From the NCBI GenBank assembly GCA_965208965.1, contig OZ242384.1, positions 2,232,001 to 2,296,000 of the forward strand: DNA of 64,000 nt, written 5' to 3'. This DNA is from Bin5 sp965208965 (GTDB taxonomy: Bacteria; Chloroflexota; Anaerolineae; Caldilineales; Caldilineaceae). The notes beneath the pieces are model-generated. The model worked only from the letters and a program-made list of their open reading frames with translations. It made no database searches and was not told the origin of the DNA. This document shows, in pieces, positions 9,253-17,712 of this stretch; position 1 is the first letter of the stretch, and every line of letters starts with the position of its first letter. The translations under genes and the position numbers were made by a program.

Positions 9253-11106
9253 CTATTGAGCGTCAGTCCTGTCTGTGCATACGACGGTCAGTTGATATCC
9301 GTCGAGAGTGACCTTGTCCCCATTTTCCCAGGGCTGACTTTGCCCCGTCCAGGGGTCCAACTGCAGAAACGGACCTTTCCCCCTCAGTTGCACGGTCCCC
9401 GCCAGCGGTGCACCCTCCTCGTTGAACAGCATCCACCAATCCCGGCCACCCTTGCGTACCCGCCGCACGCGCAGCGCCGCCGCGGCTGGTTCAACGCACA
9501 CATCCACCCCGACCAATCCATCCACAAACCCCACCAGCTCTGCCGCCGGCGTATCCGGGCCGCACCGCAACAGCCTGCCTGCCTCTTCCAGCCTCTGCAG
9601 CGCCGGTAACGCCCGCGCGTCCGGCTCGTGCATCACCAGCACCGCCTCGTACCGCATCCCGGCCAGATGGATACCGCCGGCGTCCACAACCGCGTCCTCC
9701 CACAGATGCCGCTCCTCCACATAGTTGAAGTCGCGCTGGTGCTGGAACAGCGCCTTCGCCGGCTCCCAAGGCAGCCAGTCCACTCTGCCCAGAATGGCCA
9801 CACTACACAGATGCCGGCTGTCCGTATTCAGCCAGCACAGCCGCCGGCAGCGGTCCGCGTAGCTCTTGTAACGACCCCACCAGGCGCTATTCGGCCCCAC
9901 GTCCGGCGGCCGTTCATCCCAGCGGATGCCCCGCACACTGTAGTAGAAAGCGTGCGGAAACAGCATATTCGTGCCTCGCACAAAGCACCAGTCCGCCAGC
10001 CAGTTCATCTCCTCCCACGTCAGCTCGTGCCCGTACGCCCCGCACAGCTCGTTCGCGTTGCGCCTCCTCCCCGTATGGATCATCGCCGAGCTGCCGCACT
10101 TCCCCTGCGTCGACTGCGGCCCCTCCAGCGCCGTCGGGTCATCGGGCAGCACCCACCGCCACACCAGGTCCTGCCCCGGAATATGGAAATACCGCTCCGC
10201 CCCCAGGTCGTCCGCCTTCGCCGGATGCCCCGTCAGCGCAATACCACGCTCCGTACACCATTCGTACAGCGCCGCGTACCAGGTCTCCTCCATCCGCAGC
10301 GCGATCGCCCGCTCATAGTCTGCCCGGTAGCGCTCTGCATCCGGCTCGTCATCGAACCAAAGCGCCGCCAGATGCGGCGTAAAGTCATAGCCCAGCAGCC
10401 GGTTCACATGCGCCAGGATCCCCGTGGTACCAGGCCACACCCCGCGCTCCCGCGACTTGCCCACCGGACTCGGCTCGTCCGTAAAGATCGCCGGAATCAG
10501 CGCTCCGAAGTGCGCCCCGAACCGCTCATAAAACCCGTCATAAACAAGCCGGATAAAGCACGCAACCGCCTCCGGGTTCAACAGGTCCCCCGCCAGCGGC
10601 TCATCCTCCGCCGGCCCGCCATCAATATAGTGCAGCCCCCGAATATAAGCGTCCATCTTGCGGTCGACAACCGCCACCGGTCCGCCGCTCTGTCTCCTGA
10701 CCACCGCCACCAGCGTCTCATCCGCCTGCAGCCCCGGCTCCTCTCCGTCTCCCAGCGCCCGCGCCTCTAAACAGCGCGTCTGAAAGGCCGGATTCTCTTC
10801 AACAACCTGCCCTGCTGAAGACCCCGAGGGGTACATCCCCTCATCGTAAAGCGCCACCTGCAACCCCCGCCGCGCCGCCTCCTCGATCGCTACATCATAA
10901 AACGCCAGCAGCGCCTCAGACATCCACCCCAGCGCCCGCGGCAATCCCACACGCGGGTGAATAATGAATCCGTGCACGCCATGCGCTTCGAAGTCCGCGA
11001 TCTGCCGCCGGATTTCGTCCGCGTCCAGTTCATCGTTCCAGAACCAGAACGGCAGCACCGAGAACTCTTTTGGCGGGTTTCTAAATGTATCAAGCGCGGA
11101 TGGCAT
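9253..11106 (-). CDS. Glycosyl hydrolase related to GH106 alpha-L-rhamnosidases
   Basis: A 617-residue protein with the N-terminal features of GH106-like glycosidases: PFWFWNDELD, a QIADFEAHGVHGFIIHPRVGLP strand-helix unit, and LQVALYDEGMYPSGSSAG. The middle contains FTDEPSP and a TGHP segment, consistent with a TIM barrel whose catalytic acids lie on its strands. It is shorter than classic GH106 enzymes (often over 800 residues), and no signal peptide is seen, so it probably acts in the cytoplasm on small glycosides. It is monocistronic. Substrate is uncertain; confidence is for the broad family. Confidence 0.75.
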   Translation of the reverse strand: MPSALDTFRNPPKEFSVLPFWFWNDELDADEIRRQIADFEAHGVHGFIIHPRVGLPRALGWMSEALLAFYDVAIEEAARRGLQVALYDEGMYPSGSSAGQVVEENPAFQTRCLEARALGDGEEPGLQADETLVAVVRRQSGGPVAVVDRKMDAYIRGLHYIDGGPAEDEPLAGDLLNPEAVACFIRLVYDGFYERFGAHFGALIPAIFTDEPSPVGKSRERGVWPGTTGILAHVNRLLGYDFTPHLAALWFDDEPDAERYRADYERAIALRMEETWYAALYEWCTERGIALTGHPAKADDLGAERYFHIPGQDLVWRWVLPDDPTALEGPQSTQGKCGSSAMIHTGRRRNANELCGAYGHELTWEEMNWLADWCFVRGTNMLFPHAFYYSVRGIRWDERPPDVGPNSAWWGRYKSYADRCRRLCWLNTDSRHLCSVAILGRVDWLPWEPAKALFQHQRDFNYVEERHLWEDAVVDAGGIHLAGMRYEAVLVMHEPDARALPALQRLEEAGRLLRCGPDTPAAELVGFVDGLVGVDVCVEPAAAALRVRRVRKGGRDWWMLFNEEGAPLAGTVQLRGKGPFLQLDPWTGQSQPWENGDKVTLDGYQLTVVCTDRTDAQ

Positions 11107-11342
11107 AGTCAGGTCCTCGTTGGCAACGATTGTTTGGCGATGTTAGCTCCTCAGCAGTTTACTCCATTTTCAGAGGTTCCGGCATATGCCGGATGGCGTA
11201 CGCTAAGTCGAGCATAGTAGCAGCGCTCAAAAAGTTGACCGTCAATACCGATCTAAAGTAGCATCAGACATGACAGAACAGGCCGCGCCACGCACTAGCC
11301 GTATGTTCTGGCCGTAAACTCCCACGACAAACATTCCAAAGA

Positions 11343-14300
11343 ATGAAACTGGAAGAACTGACAACCAACGCCGCTGTCGAGGGCGTCCTGGCAAACAGCC
11401 TCGTCACTGTGGTCAGCGTTCAGTGGTACGGGGACGCCGCCGTCGAGCTGACCTACAAGACACCCGCGGGCGAGGTGGCCAACGAGCTCCTCTACCGCGA
11501 CGACGAATCCCGCATCAGCGTCGCCGAGCAGGCCCGCCCCTGGAGCTTCGACGGCGACGGCGCCCTCTTCCGCCTCGTTTCCGAGGCCCAGCGCATCCGC
11601 CTTGCGCATCTCTTCGACCCCCTGCTGGCCGTGCACACGTCCGACGTGGAGCCGCTCCCCCACCAGATCACCGCCGTCTACGAGGCCATGCTACCCCGTT
11701 CGCCGTTGCGCTTCCTCCTCGCCGACGACCCGGGCGCCGGCAAGACCATCATGGCCGGGCTGCTCATCAAGGAGCTGATCGCCCGCGGCGACCTCCAGCG
11801 CTGCCTGGTCGTCTGTCCCGGCGCCCTGGCCGAACAGTGGCAGGATGAGCTCTTCCGCCGCTTCCAGCTGCCCTTCGAAATCCTCACCAACGACAAGCTC
11901 GAAGCCGCCCGCACCGGCAACTGGTTCCTCGAGACCGACCTTGTTATCGCCCGCCTCGACAAACTCTCCCGCGACGAGGAAGTACAGCAGAAACTGAAGG
12001 CCCGCGACTGCGACTGGGATCTTGTCGTGTGCGATGAGGCACACAAGATGTCGGCCAGCTACTTCGGCAACGAACTGCGCTATACCAAGCGCTACCGCCT
12101 CGGCCAGCTCCTCTCCGACCTGACCCGTCACTTCCTCCTGATGACGGCGACGCCCCACAACGGCAAAGAGGAGGACTTTCAGCTCTTCATGGCGCTGCTG
12201 GACAGCGACCGCTTCGAGGGCAAGTTCCGCGACGGCGTTCACAACGTCGATGTCTCCGACCTGATGCGCCGCATGGTCAAGGAGAAACTGCTCAAGTTCG
12301 ACAGCACGCCCCTTTTCCCCGAGCGCATGGCCTACACCGTCTCCTACAAACTGTCGCCGGAAGAAGATCAGCTCTACAAAGCGGTCACCCAGTACGTTCG
12401 CGAGGAGTTCGACCGCGCCGGCGCGCTCGAAAACGACAAACGCGCCGGAGCCGTCGGCTTCGCCCTCACCATCCTCCAACGCCGCCTCGCCTCCTCCCCG
12501 GAAGCGATCTACCGATCCCTGCGTCGCCGCCGCGAACGGCTGCAGGGCCGCCTCCAGGAGTTGGAGGGGCTGCAACACAAGGGCGAGACCGGTTTCATCG
12601 CCGCGCCGGCTATGTTGGCGCTCGACAGCGAAGAGTTCGAAGACCTGGAAGACGCCCCTGAGAACGAGATCGAGGCGCAGGAGGGAGAGGTCCTCGACCA
12701 GGCCACCGCCGCCCAGACCATCGACGAGTTGCAGCAGGAGATCGGCACTCTCGCTGGCTTGGAGGCCGAGGCAGGACGCGTCCTGCGCAGCGGACGCGAT
12801 ACCAAGTGGCTTCAGCTGGGAGAGCTGCTAGACAAGCTGTTCATCCGCACGCTCGCCGAGACCGGCGCTCCCTACGGCGCAGGCAAAATTTCGGAGCCCG
12901 TGCCGTCGCCCCAGCAGAAACTGGTCATCTTCACCGAACACCGCGATACCCTCAACTACCTGCATACCCGCATCGCCGGCCGCCTGGGACGCGAACGGGC
13001 CGTCGTCATTATCCACGGCGGCCTGCGCCGCGAGGAGCGCCGCGCCGCCCAGGAGGCCTTCCGCCACGACCCGCAGGTGCGCGTCCTCCTGGCAACCGAC
13101 GCCGCCGGCGAGGGGATCAACCTCCAGCGCGCCCACCTGATGGTCAACTACGACCTGCCCTGGAACCCGAACCGCCTCGAGCAGCGCTTCGGCCGCATCC
13201 ATCGCATCGGCCAGACCGAGGTCTGCCATCTCTGGAACCTGGTCGCCTCCGAAACGCGCGAGGGCGACGTCTACGAGCGGCTGCTGGAAAAACTGGAGCA
13301 GGCGCGCCAGACGCTCGGCGGCCAGGTATTCGACGTGCTCGGCAAAATGCAGTTCGATGGCAGGCCGCTGCGCGAGCTGCTCGTCAACGCCATCCGCTAC
13401 GGCGAGCAACCTGAGGTGCGCGCCCGCCTCACCACCACCGTCGAAAACGCCTTCGATCCCGAAAAACTGAGCGAACTGCTCGAAGAGCGCTCCCTGACGC
13501 CCGACGCATTGGATTCCAGCCGCGTCCACAGCGTGCGCGCCCGCATGGAGCGCGCCGAAGCCCGCCGTCTCCAGCCCCACTACATCGAGTCCTTCTTCCT
13601 CGAAGCCTTCCAGCGCGTCGGTGGCCGCGCCCGCCAGCGTGAAAGCCGCCGCTACGAGGTCACACACGTCCCCGCCCCCGTGCGCAACATCGAGCGCACC
13701 GTCGGCGCCGGCCTACCCGTCATGCGCCGCTACGAACGCATCGCCTTCGAAAAATCCCTCGCCGCCGGCGACAACCATCCCCCCGCAGCCTTCGTCTGCC
13801 CCGGCCATCCCCTCCTCGACGCCGTCATCGACAGTACCCTGACCAGCCATCCCGACCTGATCAAGCAGGGCGCCGTCCTCGTCGACGAACGCGACCCCGG
13901 CGCCGAACCCCGCGTCCTCTTCTTCCTCGAACACGCCATCCAGGACGCCAGCCTCACCCGCGCCGGCACCCGTCGCGTCATCTCCAAGCGCATGCTCTAC
14001 GTCGAGCTCGACGCCGCCGCCAACGCCCGCCACGTCGAATACGCCCCCTACCTCGACTACCGCCCCCTGGCCGCAGATGAACCGCAACCTGAAGCCATCC
14101 TCGCCAGACCCGAATGCACCTGGGTCGGCGCCGGCCTGGAGCAGACTGCCCAGCGCTACGCCGTCGCCAGCGTCGTGCCCGAACACGTCGACGAAATCCG
14201 CCGCGCCAGACAGCCGCTGCTCGACAAAACACGCGACGCCGTTCAGGACCGGCTGACCAAAGAGATCTCGCACTGGGACCGCCGCGCCGAAGACCTCAAG

Positions 14301-14909
14301 CTGCAGGAGCAATCCGGCCGCACCAACGCCCGCCTCAACTCCGCCCAGGCCCGCCACCGCGCCGACCGCCTTGAGGAACGCCTCCAAAAACGCCTGGCCG
14401 AACTGGAGCTGGAGCGCCAGATCTCACCCCGCCCGCCCGTCGTCCTCGGCGCCGCCCTGATCGCGCCCCTCGGCCTGCTCCGTGCCATGGCAGGCGAACC
14501 GCCGCCCCGCCCTCCTGCCGCAACCACCGACACCCAGGCCGCCGCCGCCCGCGCCCGCGAAATCGTCATGAACGTGGAACGGAGCCTGGGCTACGAACCC
14601 ACCGACCGCGAATTCGAAAAACGCGGCTACGACATCGAAAGCCGCGACCCCGTCACCGGCCGCCTCCGCTTCCTCGAAGTCAAAGGCCGCGTCACCGGCG
14701 CACCGGCCATCACCGTAACCCGCAACGAGATCCTCTACTCGCTCAACAAGCCCGACGCCTACATCCTCGCCATCGTCGAATTCCTCGACCGCGACGACCA
14801 CCGCGTCCACTACCTCCGCCGCCCCTTTCAGCGCGAACCGGACTTCGGCGTCACCAGCGTCAACTACAGCTTTGTCGAACTGCTGGCGCGGGCGGAGTCG
14901 CCGGCATGA
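11343..14909 (+). CDS. SNF2-like helicase with C-terminal DUF3883 domain (defence-associated)
   Basis: An 1188-residue SF2 ATPase. Walker A DDPGAGKT lies near residue 130, the DEAH box (VVCDEAHKM) near 230, motif III MTATPHNGK near 262, and motifs V-VI (ATDAAGEGINLQ, QRFGRIHRIGQ) near 580-620. The C-terminal ~110 residues contain a DUF3883 domain (EKRGYDIESR, FLEVKGR), a nuclease-fold-like domain common in restriction-linked helicases. It opens the plus-strand island that also holds DUF1156 and DUF499 proteins; such helicases accompany these in known anti-phage loci. It is strikingly rich in C at third codon positions, unlike the next genes. Confidence 0.9.
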   Translation: MKLEELTTNAAVEGVLANSLVTVVSVQWYGDAAVELTYKTPAGEVANELLYRDDESRISVAEQARPWSFDGDGALFRLVSEAQRIRLAHLFDPLLAVHTSDVEPLPHQITAVYEAMLPRSPLRFLLADDPGAGKTIMAGLLIKELIARGDLQRCLVVCPGALAEQWQDELFRRFQLPFEILTNDKLEAARTGNWFLETDLVIARLDKLSRDEEVQQKLKARDCDWDLVVCDEAHKMSASYFGNELRYTKRYRLGQLLSDLTRHFLLMTATPHNGKEEDFQLFMALLDSDRFEGKFRDGVHNVDVSDLMRRMVKEKLLKFDSTPLFPERMAYTVSYKLSPEEDQLYKAVTQYVREEFDRAGALENDKRAGAVGFALTILQRRLASSPEAIYRSLRRRRERLQGRLQELEGLQHKGETGFIAAPAMLALDSEEFEDLEDAPENEIEAQEGEVLDQATAAQTIDELQQEIGTLAGLEAEAGRVLRSGRDTKWLQLGELLDKLFIRTLAETGAPYGAGKISEPVPSPQQKLVIFTEHRDTLNYLHTRIAGRLGRERAVVIIHGGLRREERRAAQEAFRHDPQVRVLLATDAAGEGINLQRAHLMVNYDLPWNPNRLEQRFGRIHRIGQTEVCHLWNLVASETREGDVYERLLEKLEQARQTLGGQVFDVLGKMQFDGRPLRELLVNAIRYGEQPEVRARLTTTVENAFDPEKLSELLEERSLTPDALDSSRVHSVRARMERAEARRLQPHYIESFFLEAFQRVGGRARQRESRRYEVTHVPAPVRNIERTVGAGLPVMRRYERIAFEKSLAAGDNHPPAAFVCPGHPLLDAVIDSTLTSHPDLIKQGAVLVDERDPGAEPRVLFFLEHAIQDASLTRAGTRRVISKRMLYVELDAAANARHVEYAPYLDYRPLAADEPQPEAILARPECTWVGAGLEQTAQRYAVASVVPEHVDEIRRARQPLLDKTRDAVQDRLTKEISHWDRRAEDLKLQEQSGRTNARLNSAQARHRADRLEERLQKRLAELELERQISPRPPVVLGAALIAPLGLLRAMAGEPPPRPPAATTDTQAAAARAREIVMNVERSLGYEPTDREFEKRGYDIESRDPVTGRLRFLEVKGRVTGAPAITVTRNEILYSLNKPDAYILAIVEFLDRDDHRVHYLRRPFQREPDFGVTSVNYSFVELLARAESPA

Positions 14910-15007
14910 GCCGGGCAATTCCTTTGCTGTGGAGGGATCTGCGAGGACCAAGTCGAAACACCTGCCCTTTCTGACTCAATCGACTATGATAGGAGGAGAA
15001 CAACGAC

Positions 15008-15295
15008 ATGGCGACGGAATCATATCAATTCCGGCCTGATTATGCGATACCGCCGGGGTGGGTCTTGGAAGAGCATCTGGAAGTGCATGGCATCTCGCAG
15101 GACGAGTTTGCCCGTCGATGCGGCTGTTCTCCGCAACATATCAGCGAGATTGTTGCCGGGACAGCCCCTGTAGATGCCGAGACGGCGCTTCTGTTTGAAA
15201 GGGAGTTGGGACTCGCTGCAAGCATCTGGCTCGGCATCGAGAGAGACTACCGGCTGCACCAAATGAGAAAGGCCGATACAAATACCTGCGGCTGA
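15008..15295 (+). CDS. HigA-type antitoxin (XRE family), apparently orphan
   Basis: A 95-residue helix-turn-helix protein of the HigA/VapI addiction-module family: PPGWVLEEHLEVHGISQDEFARR, then the recognition helix region SPQHISEIVAG, then ETALLFERELG. It has a strong ribosome-binding site (AGGAGG, 8-10 nt before ATG). HigA antitoxins normally follow a HigB RNase gene; the 98 bp upstream belong to a spacer after the helicase, and no HigB is visible. It may be a solitary regulator of the island or the remains of a toxin-antitoxin pair. Confidence 0.85.
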   Translation: MATESYQFRPDYAIPPGWVLEEHLEVHGISQDEFARRCGCSPQHISEIVAGTAPVDAETALLFERELGLAASIWLGIERDYRLHQMRKADTNTCG

Positions 15296-15486
15296 GCCTG
15301 AGCGTGGACTGCAATAAGGACAAGAAAGAGGCGGACAGTGCGGAGCGTCGGGCCAATGGCGTTATCATAAAGAAGGTAGCCATAGACATAGCTCAATGCA
15401 GGGAGTCAGTCAAAAAGCGTATTGATTTGCGGGCGCCGATGCCGCGTACGGATTGATGCGTCATCTTTCTGAGGGGAGAACATGCA

Positions 15487-16869
15487 ATGTTGACCCGGCT
15501 ACGTCTTGAGAACTTCAAATCCTGGCAGGATACGGGAAATATCACGCTCAGGCCGATCACCGGTTTCTTTGGCGCCAACAGTTCGGGCAAGTCCGGCCTG
15601 ATACACGCCCTGCTGCTGCTGAAGCAGACCGCCGATTCGGCAGATCGCGGCATCGTCTTCCATTTCGGCGGAAAAGGGGCGCGTGTGGACCTAGGCGACT
15701 TCACAAGCGTGTTGCACCGGCATGAAACGGGTAACTCGCTGGGGATCACCCTTGACTGGCAAATAGGGAAACCTATCAGGATAACGGATACATATGCGCG
15801 CAGTAGATTCGCTAACAGAAACGTTGCCAGCAGCAACGATGTCGGATTTAGGGTTGTCTCGCGGATGGAGGGCGGCGACGCGGGTGAACAGCCAATCGTG
15901 GAGCAGATGTCGTATCACGTCGGAGACGCAGAATTTGGTCTGCGCCTCGAGTATCACGAAAAGTATCCATATGACCTCTTTACCGAGAATACAGAGTTCA
16001 GCTTTTTCCGCTATCAAGGGCGAAGGTGGGGATTCGATTCCCCGGCAAAGTGCTATGGATTCCCGGACAAGGTGCGACTCTATTATCAAAATGCCGGATT
16101 TCTCACCGATCTCGAATTTGCCCTGGAACAACGTCTACGGAACGTCTACTACCTTGGCCCTTTACGCGCCTTTCCACAGCGGATCTATACCCGGTCCGGC
16201 GAGGAGCCGTTGGATATGGGAGAGGCGGGGGAGTTGGTCGTGGACGCGCTGCTGGCGGCGCGCCAGCGGGACGAGAGGATAGGCCTCGGCAAAGGCATAC
16301 CCAGACCCACTTTGGAGCAATATGTCGCCCAATGGCTAAAGGAACTCGGCCTAATCCATGACTTTCGCGTCGTGCCTATGGCTGAAGGTAGTCACGTCTT
16401 CGAAGTCAGGGTACGAAAGTCCCCCAAAGCCGCCGAAGTGCTCATCACCGACGTGGGCTTTGGCGTCTCGCAGATTCTACCCGTACTCGTCCTCTGTTTC
16501 TACGTGCCCGAAGGCTCTACAGTCATTTTAGAGCAGCCGGAGATTCACCTGCATCCGAGCGTGCAGGCCGGTCTTGCCGACGTCTTTAACGACGCCTGGG
16601 AAAAACGCAAGGTACAGGTCATTGTCGAAAGCCACAGCGAACACCTGCTGCGCCGCCTCCAACGCCGCATCGCGGAGAAGAAGCTTTCCCAAGATAATGT
16701 CGGGCTTTATTTCTGTAAAGAGGAGAATGGCGTCTCCAGACTTGAGTCACTAGAGATTGACCTGTTTGGCAATATCTCCAACTGGCCCCAGGATTTCTTC
16801 GGCGACCAGTTCGGCGAGATCGCGGCTATGAGCGAAGCGGCTCTAATGCGCCGCCAAGCGGCAGGTTGA
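15487..16869 (+). CDS. AAA family ATPase with DUF3696 C-terminus (OLD/RecF-like)
   Basis: A 460-residue ATPase. LRLENFKSW begins the ABC-like fold, Walker A GANSSGKSG lies near residue 30, the signature/LGVGLSQ-like region is DVGFGVSQILPVL, Walker B is VILEQPEIHLHP, and the D/H-loop is VESHSEHLL. The C-terminal tail SNWPQDFFGDQ is typical of DUF3696. There is no TOPRIM domain in the chain, so a partner must supply any nuclease activity. The next gene, a PIN-like protein, begins at or just after the stop codon, which suggests an ATPase-nuclease pair. Start ATG 15487 has GGGGAG upstream. Confidence 0.88.
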   Translation: MLTRLRLENFKSWQDTGNITLRPITGFFGANSSGKSGLIHALLLLKQTADSADRGIVFHFGGKGARVDLGDFTSVLHRHETGNSLGITLDWQIGKPIRITDTYARSRFANRNVASSNDVGFRVVSRMEGGDAGEQPIVEQMSYHVGDAEFGLRLEYHEKYPYDLFTENTEFSFFRYQGRRWGFDSPAKCYGFPDKVRLYYQNAGFLTDLEFALEQRLRNVYYLGPLRAFPQRIYTRSGEEPLDMGEAGELVVDALLAARQRDERIGLGKGIPRPTLEQYVAQWLKELGLIHDFRVVPMAEGSHVFEVRVRKSPKAAEVLITDVGFGVSQILPVLVLCFYVPEGSTVILEQPEIHLHPSVQAGLADVFNDAWEKRKVQVIVESHSEHLLRRLQRRIAEKKLSQDNVGLYFCKEENGVSRLESLEIDLFGNISNWPQDFFGDQFGEIAAMSEAALMRRQAAG

Positions 16870-16871
16870 AT

Positions 16872-17369
16872 ATGAGAAAAGGAGAGGTTGTGGTGGACAC
16901 AAACGTTCCCCTGGTCGCCAATGGCAAGACCGAACAGGCTGACTTGGAGTGCGAGGTCGCCTGTGTCAGAAAGCTCATTCAGATACAGTCGGAGCAACGG
17001 ACTCTTTTGGACGACAGGATGCTGATTATGGGGGAATACCGCAGAAATCTCAGCCAGTCCGGGCAGCCCGGCGTGGGAGACGCATTCTTCAAGTGGCTTT
17101 GGGAGAACCAAGCCAACGAACAACATTGCCGAACTGTGCCCTTAACTGTCCACGCTGACCGCGGGTTCGTCGAGTTTCCGGACGATGCGCGCCTCTCCTC
17201 GTTCGATTTATCCGACCGCAAGTTCGTCGCAGTTGCGCTGGCAAGCGGGACCGATCCACAGGTGTTGAACGCATCGGACACCGACTGGTGGCATGACCGC
17301 CAGACGCTGGCGGAGCACGGAATACAGATTGTTTTCCTCTGTCCGGAACTCATGCAGATGGAGCGCTGA
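16872..17369 (+). CDS. PIN-like domain nuclease candidate, partner of the DUF3696 ATPase
   Basis: A protein of about 165 residues. The N-terminus reads VVVDTNVPLVANG, the classic first acidic strand of PIN domains. A central acidic residue set and the C-terminal DRKFVAVALASG plus NASDTDWW supply the other acidic positions. PIN domains are metal-dependent RNases or nicking nucleases. The start is uncertain: ATG 16872 is used, but GTG at 16890 has AGGAG just upstream and would begin close to the VVDTN strand. The gene is within 2 bp of the ATPase stop, so it is translationally coupled. The function as effector is inferred. Confidence 0.7.
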   Translation: MRKGEVVVDTNVPLVANGKTEQADLECEVACVRKLIQIQSEQRTLLDDRMLIMGEYRRNLSQSGQPGVGDAFFKWLWENQANEQHCRTVPLTVHADRGFVEFPDDARLSSFDLSDRKFVAVALASGTDPQVLNASDTDWWHDRQTLAEHGIQIVFLCPELMQMER

Positions 17370-17376
17370 TAAGGGC

Positions 17377-17449
17377 AAAAAGAGACGCCCCCCACACGGG
17401 AGGACGTCGGGCCAACGATGCTATCGTTGGGGTGGTATTGACAATTTAC
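17377..17449 (+). repeat. Structured 73-nt repeat, copy 1
   Basis: Begins with AAAAAGAGA, contains a GC-rich hairpin bounded by GACG and CGTC, then a stem CCAACGAT/ATCGTTGG (17412-17419 and 17423-17430), and ends in TTTAC. A second, ~75% similar copy lies 130 bp downstream. This gap (17370-17712) holds no gene. It could be paired terminators, a small RNA or a repeat element. Confidence 0.6.
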
Positions 17450-17506
17450 ACCATGACCGACTGAACCCCCAAAAAGACGGACGAGGCATTCTCATGGCCG
17501 GAAAAC

Positions 17507-17579
17507 AAAAGAGAAACGCCCCCGGTAAGGGGGACGTCGGCCCAACGATACTCTCGTTGGGGGGGTGTTCAAAACTTAC
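17507..17579 (+). repeat. Structured 73-nt repeat, copy 2
   Basis: Same length and order of parts as copy 1: AAAAGAGA, a CGCCCCC...GGGGG hairpin with ACGTCGG, then CCCAACGA/TCGTTGGG (17541-17548 and 17554-17561), ending CTTAC. The second stem is kept although its loop differs, which favours a selected RNA or DNA structure. It lies 133 bp before the DUF1156 gene. Confidence 0.6.
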
Positions 17580-17712
17580 CCTATGTCTTATACAATGTCA
17601 AGAGTGAGTTTTCAGCCTTTACGACTGGTCGTGGCGTCTTCAGAGACAACCAGTTGCCAATCCAAGTCACCAAACCCGACCGCCACAAACTGACGCAGCA
17701 GCCCTGCAGGAA

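Noticed and set aside
17377..17579. CRISPR array or type III toxin-antitoxin RNA repeats
   Set aside because: Only two imperfect 73-nt copies with a 57-bp gap, no Cas or ToxN-like gene.
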